Assembly (NCBI RefSeq): GCF_026340655.1
Contig: NZ_JAPEOZ010000001.1
Location: 2,108,001-2,172,000 of the forward strand
Reading direction: 5' to 3'
Source: Streptomyces sp. NBC_01275
Lineage (GTDB): Bacteria > Actinomycetota > Actinomycetes > Streptomycetales > Streptomycetaceae
DNA: 64,000 nt
Part shown: piece by piece, positions 16,697 to 25,821 of the stretch
How positions within the stretch are numbered: position 1 is the stretch's first letter
How the letters are laid out: every line of letters begins with the position of its first letter
Position numbers and translations under genes: made by a program
The notes under the pieces: model-generated
Database searches by the model: none
The model's input: the letters and a program-made list of their open reading frames with translations, nothing else
Told to the model about the DNA's origin: nothing

Positions 16697-19495
16697 ATGG
16701 GAGCGTCATCCAGGACCAGTAGAAACACCCGAAACGCGCGAAACGCACGAGACAGCCGAGACATACGAGACGCCCGCGACGCCCGCGACAGGAAGCTGCG
16801 CATCGGGCTGTACACCGCGACGACCGGCTCGGCCGCCGTCCTGCCGATCGTCGCGGACCACGCCGACGGGGCCGCGCTGTGGGCCGTGGTCGGCGTCACG
16901 GGAGTGCTCGCCGCGCTGTCCGCCTTCTTCACCCGGCACGCGGTGACGCGCACGGCGCCGTCGTCCGACGAGGGCGCGGAGCGCCCGTACATCCCGCTCC
17001 CGCCGCACAACCTCCCCTCCCTCTCCCGCTACTTCACCGGCCGGGACAGCGAACTCGCGCGCATCGAGGAGATGTTGGACGCCGACGCCCAGCCGGGAAC
17101 CGTCCGGCGCATCGTCGTCATCCACGGGATGGGCGGCGCCGGGAAGACCCAGCTGGCCCTGGCCCACGCCCGTACCCACGCGCAGGCGGACACCTCCACG
17201 CTCACCTGGTGGCTGCCCGCCACCAGCACCGAGCGGCTGCGCGACCGGCTCCTCGAACTCGCCGCCATCCTGGGCCTGCCCGCCCACGAGAGCGAGCACG
17301 TGGTCCTGCGCCGTCTGTGGGGCTGGCTGCGCGACAACCCGGGCTGGCTCCTGGTGTACGACAACGTCCAGCGGGACGCCGACGACAGCGAGCCCACGGC
17401 CGACCCCCCGCAGGGGCTCCAGCAGTTCCTGCCGTCGGACCAGTGCGAGGGCACCATCCTGATCACCACCCGCACCGGCCACGGCTGGGACGAACTCACC
17501 GACGACCGGCTGGAGTTGCTCGGACTCGCCCCCGAGGAGGGCAGGACCTTCCTGCGCAACCGCATCGACGGCCCGCCCGCGCCCGCCGCGTCCCTCGACG
17601 CCCTCGGCCGGCAGCTGGGCTGGCTCCCCCTCGACCTGGAGACGGCCGGCGCCTACATCGAGCGGGAGGGCATCAGCGTCGAGGAGTACCTGGGACAGCT
17701 GCCCGAGCACACCTCCACCAACGGCTTCGAGACGTTCCAGCTGTCCCTGGAGAAGATCTCGCGCGAGGCCCCGGAGGCCGAGGACCTGCTGCGCCTGTGC
17801 TCCTACCTGGCCTCCGAGGACGTACCGCACGCCACGCTCGCCGAGCACCGCGCCGCGCTGCCCGAGCCGCTGCGGCGGGCCATGGGCGACGACCGGGTCT
17901 TCCGCCTCATGGTCCGCGAGCTCGTCCGGCACTCCCTGCTCATCGTGACCGGCGACACCCGCGAAGGCTCGCTGACCTTCGGGGTGCACCCGCGGGTACG
18001 GCAGTTCGTCCGCAGCCGGATGGACGGGACGTCCCGCGTGCAGTGGTCCCAGGCAGCGGTGCGGCTGGTCGAGGCCGCCTTCCCGGCCCGGCCGGAGCAG
18101 CCCGAGACGCGCAGCGCCTGCGAACGGCTGATGCCCCACGCGGACGCCGTGATCACCGAGGTGTCCTGGACGTCGGACGAGCCGGCCGCGAACGCCAAGT
18201 CCCGGATGGCGCTGATCGAACTGCTCCACCGCGTCGGCGTCTACCAGGAACAGCGCTGCAACTGGACGCGCGCCCTCACCCACTTCCAGTGGGAGGCGGA
18301 ACTGCGGCAGGACTCCGGCGACCCCGACGGCGAGGACCCCCTCGGCCGGATCACCGCCCAGCTCGCGGTGGCCCGCCAGCACTACCTCCTCGCCCATCTC
18401 GACGAGGCCCACGAGGAATGCCTCAAGGCTCTCGAGCAGTGCCGCAGCCACACCGGCGACGGTCCGGCCTTCGTGGAGCTGGAGGCCCTGTGCCACCGCC
18501 AGTACGGGGGCGTCCTGCGCGAGAAGATCCTCTTCGACGAGGCCCTGGACGCGGTCCGCGAGGCCATCCGGATCTACGAGAGCCAGGAGCCGGGCTGGGA
18601 GAGCCTGGAGTGGGCCGTCGCCGAGCAGGAGATCGGCATGATCCACCGCAACGCGGGCCGGCTCTCCCTCGCCCTGGAGTCCTACGCCCACGCCGAGGCC
18701 CGTATCCCGCAGCACGGCAGCCAGGTACCGGCCCGGCATGTGCTGTTCCGGGCGATGCTGCGGTGGGACGTCGGCATCGTCGCGCAGGACCGCGGCGACC
18801 TGGCCACCGCCGAGACCATGCTGGCGGACGCCCTCGCCGTGTTCCGGGAGCATCGCGGTCTCGAGGACTTCGAGACCTCGCAGGTCGCCAAGTTCCTCGC
18901 GGACGTCCGGCGCCGGCAGGCCGAGGACCTGCGCGAGCGGGCCCGGGCCACCTGGCACCCGCTGCGCCGTCGCGAGCTGCGCCGGCAGGGCCAGGAGAAG
19001 CTGCGCTCCGCCGCCGACCTGCTGGAGCCCGTGCTCGACCTGCACCTCAACCGCAGCGAGGCCGAGCCCCACAAGTACGCGGCCTGTCTCAACAAGATGG
19101 GCTCCCTGCAGGCCGCCCAGGGGCGCACGGTGGAGGCCCTGGAGACCCTCGACCGGGCCCACCGCATCTACACGCAGAAGTACGGCAGCGACCACCACTA
19201 CCGTGCGAAGACCCTGTCCCGGCTCGGCCCCGTCCTGCTCGTCGCGGGCGACCGGGCCACCGCGGAGCTGGTGCTGCGCGAGGCCGAGCGGATCTTCCGC
19301 GCCCGCCTCGGCGACCACCACCCCTCGCTGGTCGCGGTCTACGAACGGCTGACCGAGTGCACCGACGACCCGGCCGAGGCCGCGGACCTCCGGGCCCGGG
19401 CCCAGCGGATCAAGGAGTCCCTGTGGCTCGGCGGCCCGCCCTGGACGGACCCGCCGGCCCTGCCCCTGTCCCCGGTCGGGACCGGACCCTCGTGA
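16697..19495 (+). CDS. Membrane-anchored STAND ATPase with NB-ARC and TPR domains
   Basis: 932 residues. Residues 9-32 are eight (Arg-Asn/Asp-x) tripeptides, followed by two hydrophobic segments (about 34-54 and 58-78) that look like a membrane hairpin. FTGRDSEL at 113-120 leads into an NB-ARC domain: P-loop GMGGAGKT at 144-151, Walker B LLVYDNV at 218-224, sensor GTILITTR at 252-259, and GxP-like GWLPLDLETAGAY. A winged-helix region follows, then TPR-like helical repeats from about 520 to 900. STAND proteins are ligand-gated switches that oligomerise. No SARP, TIR or nuclease domain is present. ATG at 16697 has GGGGGA 6 bases upstream. Confidence 0.88.
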   Translation: MGASSRTSRNTRNARNARDSRDIRDARDARDRKLRIGLYTATTGSAAVLPIVADHADGAALWAVVGVTGVLAALSAFFTRHAVTRTAPSSDEGAERPYIPLPPHNLPSLSRYFTGRDSELARIEEMLDADAQPGTVRRIVVIHGMGGAGKTQLALAHARTHAQADTSTLTWWLPATSTERLRDRLLELAAILGLPAHESEHVVLRRLWGWLRDNPGWLLVYDNVQRDADDSEPTADPPQGLQQFLPSDQCEGTILITTRTGHGWDELTDDRLELLGLAPEEGRTFLRNRIDGPPAPAASLDALGRQLGWLPLDLETAGAYIEREGISVEEYLGQLPEHTSTNGFETFQLSLEKISREAPEAEDLLRLCSYLASEDVPHATLAEHRAALPEPLRRAMGDDRVFRLMVRELVRHSLLIVTGDTREGSLTFGVHPRVRQFVRSRMDGTSRVQWSQAAVRLVEAAFPARPEQPETRSACERLMPHADAVITEVSWTSDEPAANAKSRMALIELLHRVGVYQEQRCNWTRALTHFQWEAELRQDSGDPDGEDPLGRITAQLAVARQHYLLAHLDEAHEECLKALEQCRSHTGDGPAFVELEALCHRQYGGVLREKILFDEALDAVREAIRIYESQEPGWESLEWAVAEQEIGMIHRNAGRLSLALESYAHAEARIPQHGSQVPARHVLFRAMLRWDVGIVAQDRGDLATAETMLADALAVFREHRGLEDFETSQVAKFLADVRRRQAEDLRERARATWHPLRRRELRRQGQEKLRSAADLLEPVLDLHLNRSEAEPHKYAACLNKMGSLQAAQGRTVEALETLDRAHRIYTQKYGSDHHYRAKTLSRLGPVLLVAGDRATAELVLREAERIFRARLGDHHPSLVAVYERLTECTDDPAEAADLRARAQRIKESLWLGGPPWTDPPALPLSPVGTGPS
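16721..16792 (+). repeat. 9-bp coding tandem repeat in the STAND gene
   Basis: Eight consecutive 9-base units of the form CGAGACGCC / CGAAACGCA encode RNT RNA RNA RDS RDI RDA RDA RDR. Base changes are mostly in the third codon or in the last triplet, so the dipeptide Arg-Asn/Asp is preserved. Confidence 0.85.
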
Positions 19496-19516
19496 AAGCG
19501 TGCACAAGCGGCCGCC

Positions 19517-19522
19517 TACGAT
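19517..19522 (+). promoter_or_regulatory. Candidate -10 box of leaderless ctaA
   Basis: TACGAT ends 6 bases before the ctaA GTG at 19529, and no Shine-Dalgarno sequence is visible. Confidence 0.5.
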
Positions 19523-19528
19523 GGGCAC

Positions 19529-20530
19529 GTGCCAAACGTGACCCGCGCCGACGCCGTAGCGGCCGTGCGCAACCCCCTCGCCTTCATCGCCGCCCGCTGG
19601 ACCCCCGCCTCCCGGACGGTCGAGCGGGCCGCCCTGTCCGCGCTCGTGATGTCGGTGGTCATCGTGGTCACCGGCGGCGCCGTCCGGCTCACGGGCTCGG
19701 GCCTGGGCTGCCCGACCTGGCCCAAGTGCACCGCCGACTCGCTCACCGCCACCAGCGCGATGGGCTTCCACGGCGCCATCGAGTTCGGCAACCGCATGCT
19801 GACGTACGTGCTGTGCGCGGCGGTCGGCTGGGCGATCATCGCCGCGCGCTCCGAGAAGCCCCGCCGCCGGAGCCTGACCCGGCTGGGCTGGGCGCAGTTC
19901 TGGCTGGTGATGAACAACGCGATCCTGGGCGGCGTCGTGGTGCTCGTCGGCCTCAACCCGTACACGGTCGCGGCGCACTTCCTGCTCGCCTCGGCGCTCA
20001 TCGCCGTCGCCGTGCTGATGTGGCAGCGCGCCCGGGAGGGCGACGGGGCGCCCCGGCCGCTGGTCGGCGGGGCCGTGCAGCAGCTGGTGTGGTTCCTGGT
20101 CGCCGCCTCGGCGCTGCTGATCGCCGTCGGCACGGTGGTCACCGGCGCGGGCCCGCACGCGGGCGACTCCAGCGAGGTCGAGCGGATGCCGCTGGACTGG
20201 GAGACCGTCGCCAAGCTGCACGCCGTGCTCGCCTGGATCGTGGTGACGCTGACCTTCGCCCTGTGGTTCGTCCTCAAGGCGGTCGACGCCCCGAAGGACC
20301 CCCTGCACCGCACCCGGGAGCTGTTCCTGGTGCTGCTCGCGCAGGGCGTCATCGGCTACGTCCAGTACTTCACCAACCTCCCCGAGGTCCTGGTGGGCCT
20401 GCACATGCTCGGCTCCGGGCTGGTGTGGATCGCGGTGCTGCGCGTCCTGCTGGCGCTGCGTGAGCGCGCCCGCACGACGATCGACCTCCCGGGCCCGGCG
20501 ACCGAGGCGACGGTGGGCTCCCGCGCCTGA
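19529..20530 (+). CDS. ctaA: Heme A synthase CtaA (Cox15 type)
   Basis: 333 residues with eight hydrophobic segments. It oxidises the C8 methyl of heme O to formyl, giving heme A for cytochrome aa3 oxidase. Typical segments are VIVVTGGAVRLTGSGLGCPTWP, MGFHGAIEFGNRMLTYVL with the heme-binding His, VVTGAGPHAGD, WETVAKLHAVLAW and LPEVLVGLHMLGSGLVW. The conserved Cys is in the CPTWPKC segment. The start is GTG at 19529. It functions with CtaB, encoded on the other strand 2.7 kb away. A heptamer repeat follows the stop codon immediately. Confidence 0.94.
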   Translation: MPNVTRADAVAAVRNPLAFIAARWTPASRTVERAALSALVMSVVIVVTGGAVRLTGSGLGCPTWPKCTADSLTATSAMGFHGAIEFGNRMLTYVLCAAVGWAIIAARSEKPRRRSLTRLGWAQFWLVMNNAILGGVVVLVGLNPYTVAAHFLLASALIAVAVLMWQRAREGDGAPRPLVGGAVQQLVWFLVAASALLIAVGTVVTGAGPHAGDSSEVERMPLDWETVAKLHAVLAWIVVTLTFALWFVLKAVDAPKDPLHRTRELFLVLLAQGVIGYVQYFTNLPEVLVGLHMLGSGLVWIAVLRVLLALRERARTTIDLPGPATEATVGSRA

Positions 20531-20603
20531 GCAGGCAGCAGGCAGCAGGCAGCAGGCAGCAGGCAGCAGGCAGCAGGCAGCAGGCAGCAGGCAGCAGGCA
20601 GCA
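20531..20603. repeat. Heptanucleotide tandem repeat, 10.4 copies
   Basis: The unit GCAGGCA repeats exactly from the base after the ctaA stop to 20603, with no mismatch, in the 96-bp gap between the converging ctaA and amidohydrolase genes. Perfect arrays of this kind change copy number by replication slippage. It is non-coding for both neighbours. Confidence 0.97.
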
Positions 20604-20626
20604 CAGCCGTAGACCCGGCGGACTCC

Positions 20627-21733
20627 TCAGTCCAGCGCGTACACCCTGCGCGCGTTGCCCGCCGCGATGAGGCCCGCGACGCGTTGCGCGTCCGTGAGGG
20701 ACCACGCTCCCTCCGCTACCCAGGCGCCCAGGACCCGGCTCAGGGCCTCGCGGAACAGGCGGGCGCCCACGACGTGGAGTTCGGGCAGCCGTTGGGCCCC
20801 GGTGGAGAAGAGGATCTTGCCGAAGGGGGCCAGTTCCAGGATCTCCGCGAGAATCGTCGCGGCCCGGGCGCCGGTGCGTACGAGCGCGGCGCCGGAGTCG
20901 GCGTAGACGTGCGGGAAGACGCCGGCGAGGTGGGCGGCGTGGCGATGGTAGGGGTAGCCGTGCAGCAGGACGAGGTCCGTGCCGAGGCCGGCCGTGGCCC
21001 GGACGAAGTCGGTGAGCAGCACGGGGTCGGTGCGGTCGATGCGCAGGCCCGGCTCCCCCAGCCCCGCGTGCAGCTGAAGGGGCAGCCCCGAGGCGACGGC
21101 GATCCACAGCAGGTGTCGTAGCAGCACGGGATCGCTCAGCTGGCCGCCGACCGGGCGGGCGGCCAGCCAGCGGCCCGCCGCGCCCCGCACCTCGCCGGGA
21201 CCGGGCGGCTCGGGCGCGAGCGCGAGGCCGTGCCGGACGCCCGCGACGGAGGTGAAGGCCACGGCGTTCGCGGCGGCCCCGTGGACCGACTCGGCGAGGT
21301 TGGCCAGGAAGGACTCGACGGTGCCGGAGGTGTCGGCGACCTGTTCGGCGAGGAGTTCCAGGCGCACGATCTCGCGGGCCTCGGCGGCGCCCGCGGAGGC
21401 CAGCTCCCCGGGTCCGGTGAGATCGCCGGGCAGCCCGGTGTCGACGAGATACGTCGTGATGCCGCTGCCGCGCAGCAGCCGGCGGCCCGTCTCCAGTACG
21501 CCGAGTTCACGACGCCGGGCGAGATAGCGGGCGGGCGGACAGTGCGCTTCCAGGCCGAGCAGCGGGGGGCACCAACGGCGTACCGCGAACCCGGTCTGGG
21601 TGTCGAAGAGGGTCGTGCCGGGGGCGGGCGGGCCCTCGGTGCGCGCCAGCTGGGCCTCGAACGTGCCGAGGCCCAGTTCCGTTCTCAGGACGCCGTGGCA
21701 GTACTGGTCCACCAAGGACGGTGTTTCGATCAT
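20627..21733 (-). CDS. Amidohydrolase-family protein (FluG N-terminal-like)
   Basis: 368 residues. A TIM-barrel metal-dependent hydrolase of the amidohydrolase 2 group. Landmarks are LVDQYCHGVL near the N-terminus, GLPLQLHAGLGE, DLVLLHGYPYHRHAAHLAGVFPHVYAD, and KILFSTGAQRLPELHVVGA near the C-terminus. The last two segments resemble the hydrolase domain fused to glutamine synthetase in FluG, and stand-alone copies near gamma-glutamyl amine genes. No glutamine synthetase gene is nearby, so the substrate is unknown. ATG is at 21731-21733, and upstream lies a short gap before a small unrelated gene. Confidence 0.82.
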   Translation of the reverse strand: MIETPSLVDQYCHGVLRTELGLGTFEAQLARTEGPPAPGTTLFDTQTGFAVRRWCPPLLGLEAHCPPARYLARRRELGVLETGRRLLRGSGITTYLVDTGLPGDLTGPGELASAGAAEAREIVRLELLAEQVADTSGTVESFLANLAESVHGAAANAVAFTSVAGVRHGLALAPEPPGPGEVRGAAGRWLAARPVGGQLSDPVLLRHLLWIAVASGLPLQLHAGLGEPGLRIDRTDPVLLTDFVRATAGLGTDLVLLHGYPYHRHAAHLAGVFPHVYADSGAALVRTGARAATILAEILELAPFGKILFSTGAQRLPELHVVGARLFREALSRVLGAWVAEGAWSLTDAQRVAGLIAAGNARRVYALD

Positions 21734-21825
21734 CCGGAACTCCCCGGTACTGGACCTCGTACTCCTGAGGTCCTAACGGGTGAACCGGGTGTCAGGTGTT
21801 GCTGATCGGCCTTTCTCGGCCGTTC

Positions 21826-22182
21826 TCAGCTGTTCTTCGGGCCGCCGACCTGGATCCCGGCCATGCGCGTCCACTCGTACGGCCCTGTCGTCACCTTCGC
21901 CGCGAACTCGCCGTCGAAGGACTCGTGGACCGTGACCCCGGCCTTCGCCACGGCCTGCTCGGCGATCTCGACGGAGGGGGCCACGAGGTCGCCCCAGCCG
22001 CCGTCCTCACCGACGAGGACGATCCGGGCGCCGCGCTCGCCGATGTACGCGACCTGGCTCTCGGCTCCGCCGTGCTCCTTGGCGAAGGCGCCGATCTGCC
22101 GGGCGAGCCGGGCCGCCTTGCGCTCGGTCTTCGCGGCCTGCTTGGCGTCGGCGGTCTCGTCAACCTGCTTGGTGTCTGCCAT
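21826..22182 (-). CDS. Conserved hypothetical protein, 118 residues
   Basis: 118 residues with no recognised domain. The first 35 residues are rich in Lys/Ala/Asp/Glu and probably helical (DAKQAAKTERKAARLARQIG). The rest looks like a small alpha/beta fold (ESQVAYIGERGARIVLVGED and GWGDLVAPSVEIAEQAV). There is no signal peptide or membrane segment. A TAGCAT box lies 7 bases before the ATG and no ribosome-binding site is present, so the mRNA is probably leaderless. Codon use is that of a normal Streptomyces gene. The function is unknown. Confidence 0.75.
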   Translation of the reverse strand: MADTKQVDETADAKQAAKTERKAARLARQIGAFAKEHGGAESQVAYIGERGARIVLVGEDGGWGDLVAPSVEIAEQAVAKAGVTVHESFDGEFAAKVTTGPYEWTRMAGIQVGGPKNS

Positions 22183-22189
22183 GGTCAGG

Positions 22190-22195
22190 ATGCTA
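22190..22195 (-). promoter_or_regulatory. Candidate -10 box, leaderless 118-residue gene
   Basis: TAGCAT on the minus strand is separated from the ATG at 22182 by 7 bases. No Shine-Dalgarno sequence is present. Confidence 0.5.
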
Positions 22196-22216
22196 CCGAC
22201 GGGTAGATCGAACGGC

Positions 22217-22258
22217 GACGGCCGGGGTGCGTGGCCTTGACCACGTGCCCCGGCCGTC
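22217..22258 (-). terminator. Terminator downstream of ctaB
   Basis: An 18-bp stem (22217-22234 with 22241-22258, two G-T wobbles, 6-base loop) starts 33 bp after the ctaB stop. Confidence 0.85.
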
Positions 22259-22290
22259 AGGCCGTACAGCTCCCCGAAGAGGAGAGGGCG

Positions 22291-23238
22291 CTAGCGCAGG
22301 AAGGGGTCCACCGCGACCGCGACGAACAGCAGCGAGACGTAGGTGATGGACCAGTGGAACAGCCGCATCTCCTTCAGCTTGGTGCCCGTCGCCTCCGACT
22401 TCGCACGGCCGTTCAGGGCGTGCGCCTCCCACAGCCACCAGCCGCCGGCCGTCAGCGCGACCGTGGTGTAGAACCAGCCGGTGTAGCCCAGCGGGGTGAG
22501 CAGCAGCGAGACGCCGACCATCACCCAGCTGTAGAGGACGATCTGCTTGGCGACGGTCTTGTTGGAGGCGACGACCGGCAGCATCGGCACGCCCACGCGC
22601 GCGTAGTCCTCCCTGACCTTCATGGACAGCGGCCAGTAGTGCGGCGGCGTCCAGAAGAACATGACGAGGAAGAGGACGACCGGCGCCCAGGACAGCGAGT
22701 TCGTGACGGCCGACCAGCCGATCAGGACCGGCATGCAGCCGGCGATGCCGCCCCAGACGATGTTCTGCGAGGTACGGCGCTTGAGGATCATCGTGTAGAC
22801 GACGACATAGAAGAGGAGTGCGCCGAGGGCGAGCCAGGCCGACAGCCAGTTGACGGTCAGACCGAACAGCAGTGTGGAGACCGCCGCAAGGGTGATGCCG
22901 AAGGCGAGACATTCACGCGGGCTGACCATGCCGGTGACCAGCGGGCGCTGCGAGGTGCGGTCCATGAGCGCGTCGATGTCGCGGTCGATGTACATGTTCA
23001 GGGCGTTGGCGCCGCCCGCGGAGAGGTAGCCGCCGAGGCAGGTCAGCAGCACCAGGCCGAGATCCGGCACACCCTGCCGGGCCAGGAACATCACCGGAAC
23101 GGTGGTGATCAGCAGCAGCTCGATGATCCGCGGCTTGGTCAGCGCCACGAATGCCTTGACCCGGGCCCCGAGCGGCCGCCGGATCGGGCTCTGGCTCGTC
23201 CCGATCATCCCTACTGGACGGGATTCAACGGCCGTCAC
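22291..23238 (-). CDS. ctaB: Protoheme IX farnesyltransferase (heme O synthase) CtaB
   Basis: 315 residues. A UbiA-family prenyltransferase that attaches farnesyl to heme B to make heme O, the substrate of CtaA. About nine hydrophobic segments are present. The first aspartate-rich motif [18 protein letters not shown] binds Mg-diphosphate. [19 protein letters not shown] and [14 protein letters not shown] are also family signatures. I chose GTG at 23236-23238 because AGGGG precedes it by five bases. Another GTG two codons upstream is possible. It is divergent from tkt and separated from it by a 461-bp gap. Confidence 0.95.
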   Translation of the reverse strand: MTAVESRPVGMIGTSQSPIRRPLGARVKAFVALTKPRIIELLLITTVPVMFLARQGVPDLGLVLLTCLGGYLSAGGANALNMYIDRDIDALMDRTSQRPLVTGMVSPRECLAFGITLAAVSTLLFGLTVNWLSAWLALGALLFYVVVYTMILKRRTSQNIVWGGIAGCMPVLIGWSAVTNSLSWAPVVLFLVMFFWTPPHYWPLSMKVREDYARVGVPMLPVVASNKTVAKQIVLYSWVMVGVSLLLTPLGYTGWFYTTVALTAGGWWLWEAHALNGRAKSEATGTKLKEMRLFHWSITYVSLLFVAVAVDPFLR

Positions 23239-23699
23239 GCACACCCCTGACAGAGACTCCCAGCAAGCCTCCCCATGTGAATGCGGGGTAAAGGCTCGCG
23301 CGTACCACGCCACTGTAGACGTTGCCCATACCCCGATCTTCGCGGGGGTGGGGTCGTGTTGGGAGGGGCCGCTGATCGACCGCTCATCAGCCGCGCGTCG
23401 GCCCCTCATCGTCCGCGGAAGGGTTCGCTCGTGATCCGCTGCAGGGCTCGCTCATCATCCGTACGGAGGCTCGATTGAGCAGTCAGATGAGCGGCTCCGT
23501 ATTCATGTGCCGAATGCGATTCGAGCCAGTCGGGAGGCGGATCCCTGCAAGGCCCGGCAGTCTGGAATGACTCGAAAAAACGCACGTCCCTACGGGGGTA
23601 GGCTCGACAGCGGCCGGTGGGTTTCCAGTGCACCGGCAGCCGGTGGGCGCGCGCCCAGATGACCGGTATTCGACATGTGGAGAGGAGCCCTGACCCAGG
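23239..23699. other. Divergent ctaB-tkt intergenic region
   Basis: 461 bp without a gene. Both neighbours start here, so two promoters must lie in it. Several loosely similar copies of GCTCATCATCCG/GCTCGTGATCCG occur at about 23370-23500. A TAGGCT sequence near 23600, after an A-rich stretch, is a possible tkt -10 box. I see no RNA gene. Confidence 0.3.
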
Positions 23700-25787
23700 G
23701 TGAGCACCAAGCCGACCACCACAGACCTCGAGTGGACCGAGCTGGACCAGCGGGCCGTCGACACCGCCCGCGTCCTGGCCGCCGACGCCGTACAGAAGGT
23801 CGGCAACGGCCATCCCGGCACGGCGATGAGCCTGGCGCCCGCCGCATACACCCTCTTCCAGAAGGTGATGCGGCACGACCCGGCGGACGCCGACTGGGTC
23901 GGCCGCGACCGCTTCGTGCTGTCCGCGGGCCACTCGTCCCTGACCCTCTACACCCAGCTGTACCTGGCCGGCTTCGGCCTGGAGCTGGACGACCTGAAGT
24001 CGTTCCGCACGTGGGGCTCGAAGACCCCGGGTCACCCGGAGTACGGCCACACCACGGGCGTCGAGACGACGACCGGCCCGCTGGGCCAGGGTGTCGCCAA
24101 CGCCGTCGGCATGGCGATGGCCGCCCGCTACGAGCGCGGACTGTTCGACCCGGACGCCCCCGTCGGCGAGTCGCCGTTCGACCACTTCATCTTCGCCATC
24201 GCCGGTGACGGCTGCCTCCAGGAGGGCATCTCCGCCGAGGCATCCTCGCTGGCCGGCCACCAGAAGCTGGGCAACCTGGTCCTGCTGTGGGACGACAACC
24301 ACATCTCGATCGAGGGCGACACCGAGACGGCCGTCTCCGAAGACGTCGCCAAGCGCTACGAGGCGTACGGCTGGCATGTGCAGCGCGTCGCCCCGAAGCC
24401 GGACGGCGACCTGGACCCGCACGCGATCTACAACGCGGTCCAGGCGGCGAAGCAGGTCACGGACAAGCCGTCGTTCATCGCGATGCGCTCGATCATCGCC
24501 TGGCCCGCCCCGAACGCGCAGAACACCGAGGCCGCGCACGGCTCGGCGCTCGGCGACGACGAGGTCGCGGCCACCAAGCGCGTCCTCGGCTTCGACCCGG
24601 AGCAGTCCTTCGAGGTGGCCGACGAGGTCCTCGCCCACACCCGGCAGGCCCTGGAGCGCGGCGCGCAGGCGAAGGCCGAGTGGGAGAAGTCCTTCCAGCT
24701 GTGGCGCGACGACAACGCCGAGCGCGCGGCCGAGTTCGACCGCATCGCCGCGGGCGAGCTGCCGACCGGCTGGGAGGAGAAGATCCCGGTCTTCGAGACC
24801 GGCAAGGGCGTCGCCACGCGTGCCGCGTCCGGCAAGGTGCTCCAGGCGCTCGGCGCGGTCATCCCCGAGCTGTGGGGCGGCTCCGCCGACCTCGCGGGCT
24901 CGAACAACACGACGATCGACAAGACGTCGTCGTTCCTCCCGGCGGACAACCCGCTGCCGGAGGCGAACCCGTACGGCCGCACGATCCACTTCGGCATCCG
25001 CGAGCACTCCATGGCCGCGGAGATGAACGGCATCACGCTGCACGGCAACACCCGCGTCTACGGCGGCACGTTCCTCGTGTTCTCCGACTACATGCGCAAC
25101 GCGGTACGCCTGTCGGCGCTGATGCACGTGCCGGTGACGTACGTGTGGACGCACGACTCCATCGGCCTCGGCGAGGACGGCCCGACGCACCAGCCGGTCG
25201 AGCACCTCGCGTCGCTGCGCGCCATCCCGGGCCTGAACGTGGTCCGCCCGGCCGACGCCAACGAGACGGCCATCGCCTGGCGCGAGATCCAGAAGCGCTG
25301 GACGAAGGAGTTCGGCAAGGGCGCCCCGCACGGTCTGGCGCTGACCCGCCAGGGCGTGCCGACGTACGAGTCCAACGAGGACACCGTGCGCGGCGGTTAC
25401 GTGCTGTTCGAGGCCTCCACGGGGACGCCGGAGGCGATCCTGATCGCGACCGGTTCCGAGGTGCACGTCGCCGTCGAGGCGCGCGAGCGGCTGGAAGCCG
25501 ACGGCGTGCCCACGCGCGTGGTGTCCATGCCGTGCGTGGAGTGGTTCGAGGAGCAGGACCAGGGGTACCGGGACAGCGTCCTGCCGCCGTCCGTCCGGGC
25601 GCGGGTGTCGGTCGAGGCCGGTATCGGTCTGACGTGGCACAAGTACGTCGGGGACGCCGGTCGCATCGTTTCCCTGGAGCACTTCGGTGCTTCGGCCGAC
25701 GGCAAGGTCCTCTTCCAGGAGTACGGCTTCACTGCCGAGAACGTGGCTTCGCAGGCGCGGGAATCGCTCGCCGCCGCCCAGCGCTGA
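23700..25787 (+). CDS. tkt: Transketolase
   Basis: 695 residues. A thiamine-diphosphate enzyme that transfers two-carbon units between pentose-phosphate and glycolytic sugars. The N-terminal TPP domain has [30 protein letters not shown] and the GDGCLQEG metal/TPP motif. The pyrimidine domain has [19 protein letters not shown] and [20 protein letters not shown]. The start is GTG at 23700. The purine-rich GGAGAGGAG lies 13 bases upstream, rather far. It is the first gene of a collinear tkt-tal-zwf-opcA-pgl operon. Streptomyces often carries a second copy of this operon elsewhere. Confidence 0.95.
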   Translation: MSTKPTTTDLEWTELDQRAVDTARVLAADAVQKVGNGHPGTAMSLAPAAYTLFQKVMRHDPADADWVGRDRFVLSAGHSSLTLYTQLYLAGFGLELDDLKSFRTWGSKTPGHPEYGHTTGVETTTGPLGQGVANAVGMAMAARYERGLFDPDAPVGESPFDHFIFAIAGDGCLQEGISAEASSLAGHQKLGNLVLLWDDNHISIEGDTETAVSEDVAKRYEAYGWHVQRVAPKPDGDLDPHAIYNAVQAAKQVTDKPSFIAMRSIIAWPAPNAQNTEAAHGSALGDDEVAATKRVLGFDPEQSFEVADEVLAHTRQALERGAQAKAEWEKSFQLWRDDNAERAAEFDRIAAGELPTGWEEKIPVFETGKGVATRAASGKVLQALGAVIPELWGGSADLAGSNNTTIDKTSSFLPADNPLPEANPYGRTIHFGIREHSMAAEMNGITLHGNTRVYGGTFLVFSDYMRNAVRLSALMHVPVTYVWTHDSIGLGEDGPTHQPVEHLASLRAIPGLNVVRPADANETAIAWREIQKRWTKEFGKGAPHGLALTRQGVPTYESNEDTVRGGYVLFEASTGTPEAILIATGSEVHVAVEARERLEADGVPTRVVSMPCVEWFEEQDQGYRDSVLPPSVRARVSVEAGIGLTWHKYVGDAGRIVSLEHFGASADGKVLFQEYGFTAENVASQARESLAAAQR

Positions 25788-25821
25788 CGCTCACATACGA
25801 CACGTAGGAGATGCATTTTCC

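Noticed and set aside
16706..20404. A very long minus-strand open frame of over 1,200 codons opposite the STAND and ctaA genes, plus similar long frames opposite the M14 peptidase (37867-40665) and opposite tkt (23406-25682)
   Set aside because: They mirror real genes. Third-position GC bias of the sense gene removes stop codons from the antisense frame. Translations are Gly/Arg/Val/His-rich with no domain.
20531..20603. Possible CRISPR array at the heptamer repeat
   Set aside because: Units are 7 bp and contiguous, with no spacers and no cas genes.
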